In this document: piece after piece, positions 6,188 to 8,762 of the stretch
Layout: each line of letters opens with the position of its first letter
Numbering within the stretch: position 1 is the first letter of the stretch
The notes under the pieces: generated by a model
What the model was told of the DNA's origin: nothing
The model's input: only the letters and a program-made list of their open reading frames with translations
The model's database searches: none
NCBI GenBank assembly: GCA_937927665.1
Contig: CALBRY010000671.1
Location: forward strand, 1 to 8,762
Reading direction: 5' to 3'
DNA from: an uncultured Chloroflexota bacterium
GTDB lineage: Bacteria; Chloroflexota; Anaerolineae; Aggregatilineales; Phototrophicaceae
Length of the DNA: 8,762 nucleotides
Program-made: the position numbers and the translations under genes

Positions 6188-7610
6188 GCGCGTTGATTGG
6201 GCGGCAGTCGTGATTCTATTCGTAGTCGGGTTGGCGGCGCGGATTGTGTTCGCGCGCGGCTTTGACGGCTTATATGGTCAAGACGCGTATGCCTATTTCA
6301 ATGCGGCTTCACAACTGTTCACAGGAGCGCCGTTCAGCCCGTTTTACTGGGGAATCGGCTATCCGGCGCTGCTGATGATTGCTTTCGCATTGTTAGGCGT
6401 GTCCGCATGGACAGCACAGGCGATCACGATCGTCTGCGGCGCGCTGATCGCTCCCGTGATGTATGGGATTGCGCGTGAACTCAAGCAGGATCGGGGCGGC
6501 GCATTTTTCGCCGGACTGCTCATCGTAATCGGCGCGCAGTCCATCCAATCAAGCATCGTCGTGATGTCCGATATTCCCGCGATCCTGTGGGCGGTGCTCA
6601 GTGCGTACTGCCTTGTCCGTTATGCAAAAGGAAATCGCACCGCATGGTTGATCGGCGCGGCGTCCTTTCTGGCGTTTGCCGGAATTACGCGATGGCTAGC
6701 TTTTGCGCTCGTGCCCGTATGGGCGATCTTTATCCTCCTCAGCGGGCGGCGGATCATGCTGCGGGATAGTGTATTCGCGTTCATCGCGGCGGGTTTGATT
6801 ATCGTGCCGCAGATCGCATTCGCCGCGCTCCACCCTACCCCGGTGATCGATCATGCGTGGGTGCAGGGGTGGTCGCTTGAAAATGCGTTCCGCAAGGACT
6901 TTATCAATGTGGATGGCGAATTTCATTTCGCGGTCATCAACGCGCGGTTTTACGCTGCCCCTCTGAGCGATCCTGTTTATCTCTCGCCGCTTCTGCTGCC
7001 GCTCATCCTGTTCGGCATCTGGCGCACGCGGCAGGATCGGGCGGCGCTCGTGCTGAATATCGGCTGGTGGATCGTCCCGTTTGTGTTTCTGATCGGCATT
7101 CCGTATCAGAACATCCGCTTTTCGTTGCTCAATTTGCCGCCCGCCGCCCTGTTGATCGGCGCGGGATTCTCTGCATTGATGCATACTCCCGCACGCGTGA
7201 TCCGCATAGGGACGGTGATCGGAGCGGCAATAGGGCTAATGCTGATGATCGGCACAGCAAATGAGTATGTCGGCACATTTGTCGAACGTCAGCAAGCCGA
7301 TCGTGCCGTTATCACATGGGCGGCGAATAATATCCCCGATGATGTGACGATTTACACGATGGGCTTAACGCTCCCGCTTCGCATAGCCCACCCGGGCGAA
7401 GTCCGCGAGCTCTATTATGAAACGGACGAAACACTCACAGCCGTTGCCGCACGGCATGAACCTGCCTATCTGCTCATCAACCTATGGCAGATCGAACACC
7501 AATGGCAGGGGCGCGCACCCGCCCTCGCCGTCGAATGGCTGCGGCGCGAACGCGGGATCAATCGCATCGGGCAGAACGGCTACTATTCCCTGTACTGGAT
7601 CGCGCCATGA
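6174..7610 (+). CDS. GT-C fold membrane glycosyltransferase (ArnT/PMT-like, dolichyl- or undecaprenyl-phosphate-sugar dependent)
   Basis: This is a 478-residue protein with about ten to twelve hydrophobic spans. The first ends near residue 27 and is followed by an outward loop, GLYGQDAYAYFNAASQL (32-48). Its Asp (D37) sits where the catalytic acidic residue of GT-C enzymes usually lies. FYWGIGYPALLMIAFALLG (57-75) and YQNIRFSLLNLPPAALLIGAG (331-351, with R335) are typical of the family, as is the mostly soluble C-terminal tail (about 386-478). These enzymes take a sugar from a polyprenyl-phosphate carrier on the outer membrane face and transfer it to lipid, glycan or protein. The ATG at 6174 is preferred over an upstream frame extension: it starts a short basic segment before the first span, GGAAGGG at 6157-6163 lies 10 nt ahead, and it overlaps the flippase end by 14 nt. 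The acceptor is unknown. Confidence 0.82.
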   Translation: MKPDKRVDWAAVVILFVVGLAARIVFARGFDGLYGQDAYAYFNAASQLFTGAPFSPFYWGIGYPALLMIAFALLGVSAWTAQAITIVCGALIAPVMYGIARELKQDRGGAFFAGLLIVIGAQSIQSSIVVMSDIPAILWAVLSAYCLVRYAKGNRTAWLIGAASFLAFAGITRWLAFALVPVWAIFILLSGRRIMLRDSVFAFIAAGLIIVPQIAFAALHPTPVIDHAWVQGWSLENAFRKDFINVDGEFHFAVINARFYAAPLSDPVYLSPLLLPLILFGIWRTRQDRAALVLNIGWWIVPFVFLIGIPYQNIRFSLLNLPPAALLIGAGFSALMHTPARVIRIGTVIGAAIGLMLMIGTANEYVGTFVERQQADRAVITWAANNIPDDVTIYTMGLTLPLRIAHPGEVRELYYETDETLTAVAARHEPAYLLINLWQIEHQWQGRAPALAVEWLRRERGINRIGQNGYYSLYWIAP

Positions 7611-8722
7611 ACATCGGCATTGTGATTCCGGGTTTCAGCAGTGATGAAAATGACTGGGCGATTCCGGTTCAGTTGAATCTTGCCCGCGAACAGGCGAAAC
7701 AGACCAACTACCGTGTGATCGCGCTGCGTTATCCGCACCGCCGTGATCAGTATGCGATATTCGGGGCGCAGGTGTACTCACTCGGGTATGGCGCATGGAC
7801 ACGGGGACTCAAGCGGCTTGAACTGTGGCGCGAATCGTTTCGCTTGCTGGAAACGCTGCATCGTGAAGAGCCATTTGATGTACTGCATGCGATGTGGGCG
7901 GACGAATGCGGCATGATCGCGGGCATGTTCGGCAGAAAACACCATATTCCGGTCGTCGTCTCGATCATGGGCGGCGAACTGGCGCGTCTTCCAGCGATCG
8001 GCTACGGCGGCGGTTTAACCCGCTATGGGCGGTGGATCACGCGGGAAGCACTGAAACGAGCGGATCGGGTGCATGTCGTCAGTGGATACGTCGATCGTTT
8101 GCTGGATATGGCGGGAGTCGCTGTCGAAAAACGCACAAGGATTCCCCTCGGCGTTGACGCGGAACGTTTTCGCCCGTCCGGTATGGCGTACGAACCGGGT
8201 AGACTGATTTGCGCCGCTTCGCTGATCCCGGTCAAAAATCACGCGCTGTTACTCAACGCGCTGGTGCATCTCCCCGACGTTACACTCGATCTGGTCGGAG
8301 ATGGCACGGATCGTCGCAAACTGGAACAACTCGCGGCGGAGTTACACATCGCGGATCGCGTGCAACTCCGAGGCGCACAGCCTCACACCGCTATGCCCGC
8401 CCTGCTTGAAAGCGCCGCGCTGCATATTCTCACATCCTATCATGAGACGTTCGCCCTCAGCATCGCGGAAGCGGCGGCGGTCGGCGTCCCATCGATCAGC
8501 ACAAACGTCGGCATGCTGCCCGATTATCCTTCTCTTGGGGCTGTGGCTGAAGCACATGATCCGGCAAAACTCGCCATGATAATCGATGCAGCGCTGCGGG
8601 ATGTGGATGTGCTCAACGCGCTCAGACGGTCGGCGCGTGCAACCGTCGAGCGCGAATTAACAATTGAGAAAACTGCGGCAGCGCTGCGAATGCTGTATGC
8701 GGAATTACTCGACGCGCAGTGA
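7607..8722 (+). CDS. GT-B glycosyltransferase, GT4 family
   Basis: This is a 371-residue protein with the two-domain GT-B plan. The N-terminal acceptor domain starts MNIGIVIPGFSSDENDW and holds VVVSIMGGELARL (116-128). Next comes RVHVVSGYVDRLL, then RIPLGVDAERFRP (178-190), the typical GT4 linker. The C-terminal donor domain has ICAASLIPVKNHALLLNAL (201-219, K210 at the phosphate-binding Arg/Lys position). It is followed by LDLVGDGTDRRKLEQLA and the EX7E motif in YHETFALSIAEAAAVGVP (E280 and E288), which binds the nucleotide sugar. It should transfer a sugar from an NDP donor with retention of configuration, at the cytoplasmic face. The ATG at 7607 overlaps the upstream stop by four bases (ATGA), so the two proteins are probably coupled. 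Substrates cannot be called from sequence; a role in assembling the glycan handled by the flippase is inference. Confidence 0.88.
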   Translation: MNIGIVIPGFSSDENDWAIPVQLNLAREQAKQTNYRVIALRYPHRRDQYAIFGAQVYSLGYGAWTRGLKRLELWRESFRLLETLHREEPFDVLHAMWADECGMIAGMFGRKHHIPVVVSIMGGELARLPAIGYGGGLTRYGRWITREALKRADRVHVVSGYVDRLLDMAGVAVEKRTRIPLGVDAERFRPSGMAYEPGRLICAASLIPVKNHALLLNALVHLPDVTLDLVGDGTDRRKLEQLAAELHIADRVQLRGAQPHTAMPALLESAALHILTSYHETFALSIAEAAAVGVPSISTNVGMLPDYPSLGAVAEAHDPAKLAMIIDAALRDVDVLNALRRSARATVERELTIEKTAAALRMLYAELLDAQ

Positions 8723-8762
8723 CCAAACGCCCGTCCACTCCGGCACAATCACCCAATTGTTT
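8705..8762 (-). CDS. Possible C-terminal end of a convergent minus-strand gene (partial)
   Basis: On the minus strand the frame entering from the right edge reads NNWVIVPEWTGVWSLRVE and stops at TAA (complement of 8705-8707). The peptide looks like natural protein, with Trp and aliphatic residues, and 14 of its 18 codons end in G or C, like the genes nearby. It would overlap the GT4 gene end tail to tail by 18 nt. Only 18 residues are visible, so no family can be given. The alternative is a plus-strand GTG start at 8719. Confidence 0.35.
   Translation of the reverse strand, partial: NNWVIVPEWTGVWSLRVE

Noticed and set aside
6696..7184. Minus-strand open frame (162 codons) inside the GT-C gene
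   Set aside because: It is rich in Arg, Asp, Glu and Gln in the way expected when hydrophobic membrane codons are read backwards.
8719..8762. Plus-strand GTG start overlapping the GT4 stop (GTGA)
   Set aside because: The visible peptide VTKRPSTPAQSPNC is low in information, no ribosome site precedes it, and codon third positions are less GC-rich than the competing minus frame. It cannot be fully excluded.

Overview
The window is one densely packed plus-strand gene array running from before base 1 to base 8722, plus the possible tail of a minus-strand gene at the right edge. GC content is moderate to high (mid-to-upper fifties percent by eye). Spacing is minimal and several genes overlap by 4-17 nt. 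No rRNA, tRNA, CRISPR array, transposase or integrase is visible. The organism is bacterial. The amidohydrolase subtype, the cobalamin-type radical SAM pair and the codon style resemble environmental Chloroflexota (Anaerolineae-like), but this is an impression from memory and no marker gene here settles it.

Left block (1-4183): the C-terminal two thirds of an amidohydrolase (ATZ/TRZ-like), then a cobalamin-binding-type radical SAM enzyme (944-2437), a 90-nt gap with a short 8-nt-periodic repeat and a possible internal promoter, a 72-residue protein of unknown function (2528-2746), and a second, divergent radical SAM enzyme of the same architecture (2759-4183). The two radical SAM proteins are paralogues: 33 of 78 aligned residues around the iron-sulfur motif are identical by hand alignment.

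Right block (4167-8722): a class I SAM-dependent methyltransferase, a multi-spanning lipid-linked-oligosaccharide-flippase-like protein, a GT-C membrane glycosyltransferase and a GT-B (GT4) cytoplasmic glycosyltransferase. Their ends overlap (17, 4, 14 and 4 nt), which implies co-transcription and translational coupling.

Taken together (inference), the array looks like an envelope glycolipid or surface glycan locus. GT4 would build on a carrier in the cytoplasm, the flippase would move the lipid-linked product across the membrane, and the GT-C enzyme would transfer a sugar from a polyprenyl donor on the outer face. The two radical SAM enzymes and the methyltransferase would supply unusual methylation or rearrangement, and the amidohydrolase would deaminate or hydrolyse a precursor. 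No substrate can be named from sequence alone. The unusual element is the combination of a radical SAM pair around a small protein, directly joined to a flippase and glycosyltransferase cassette.
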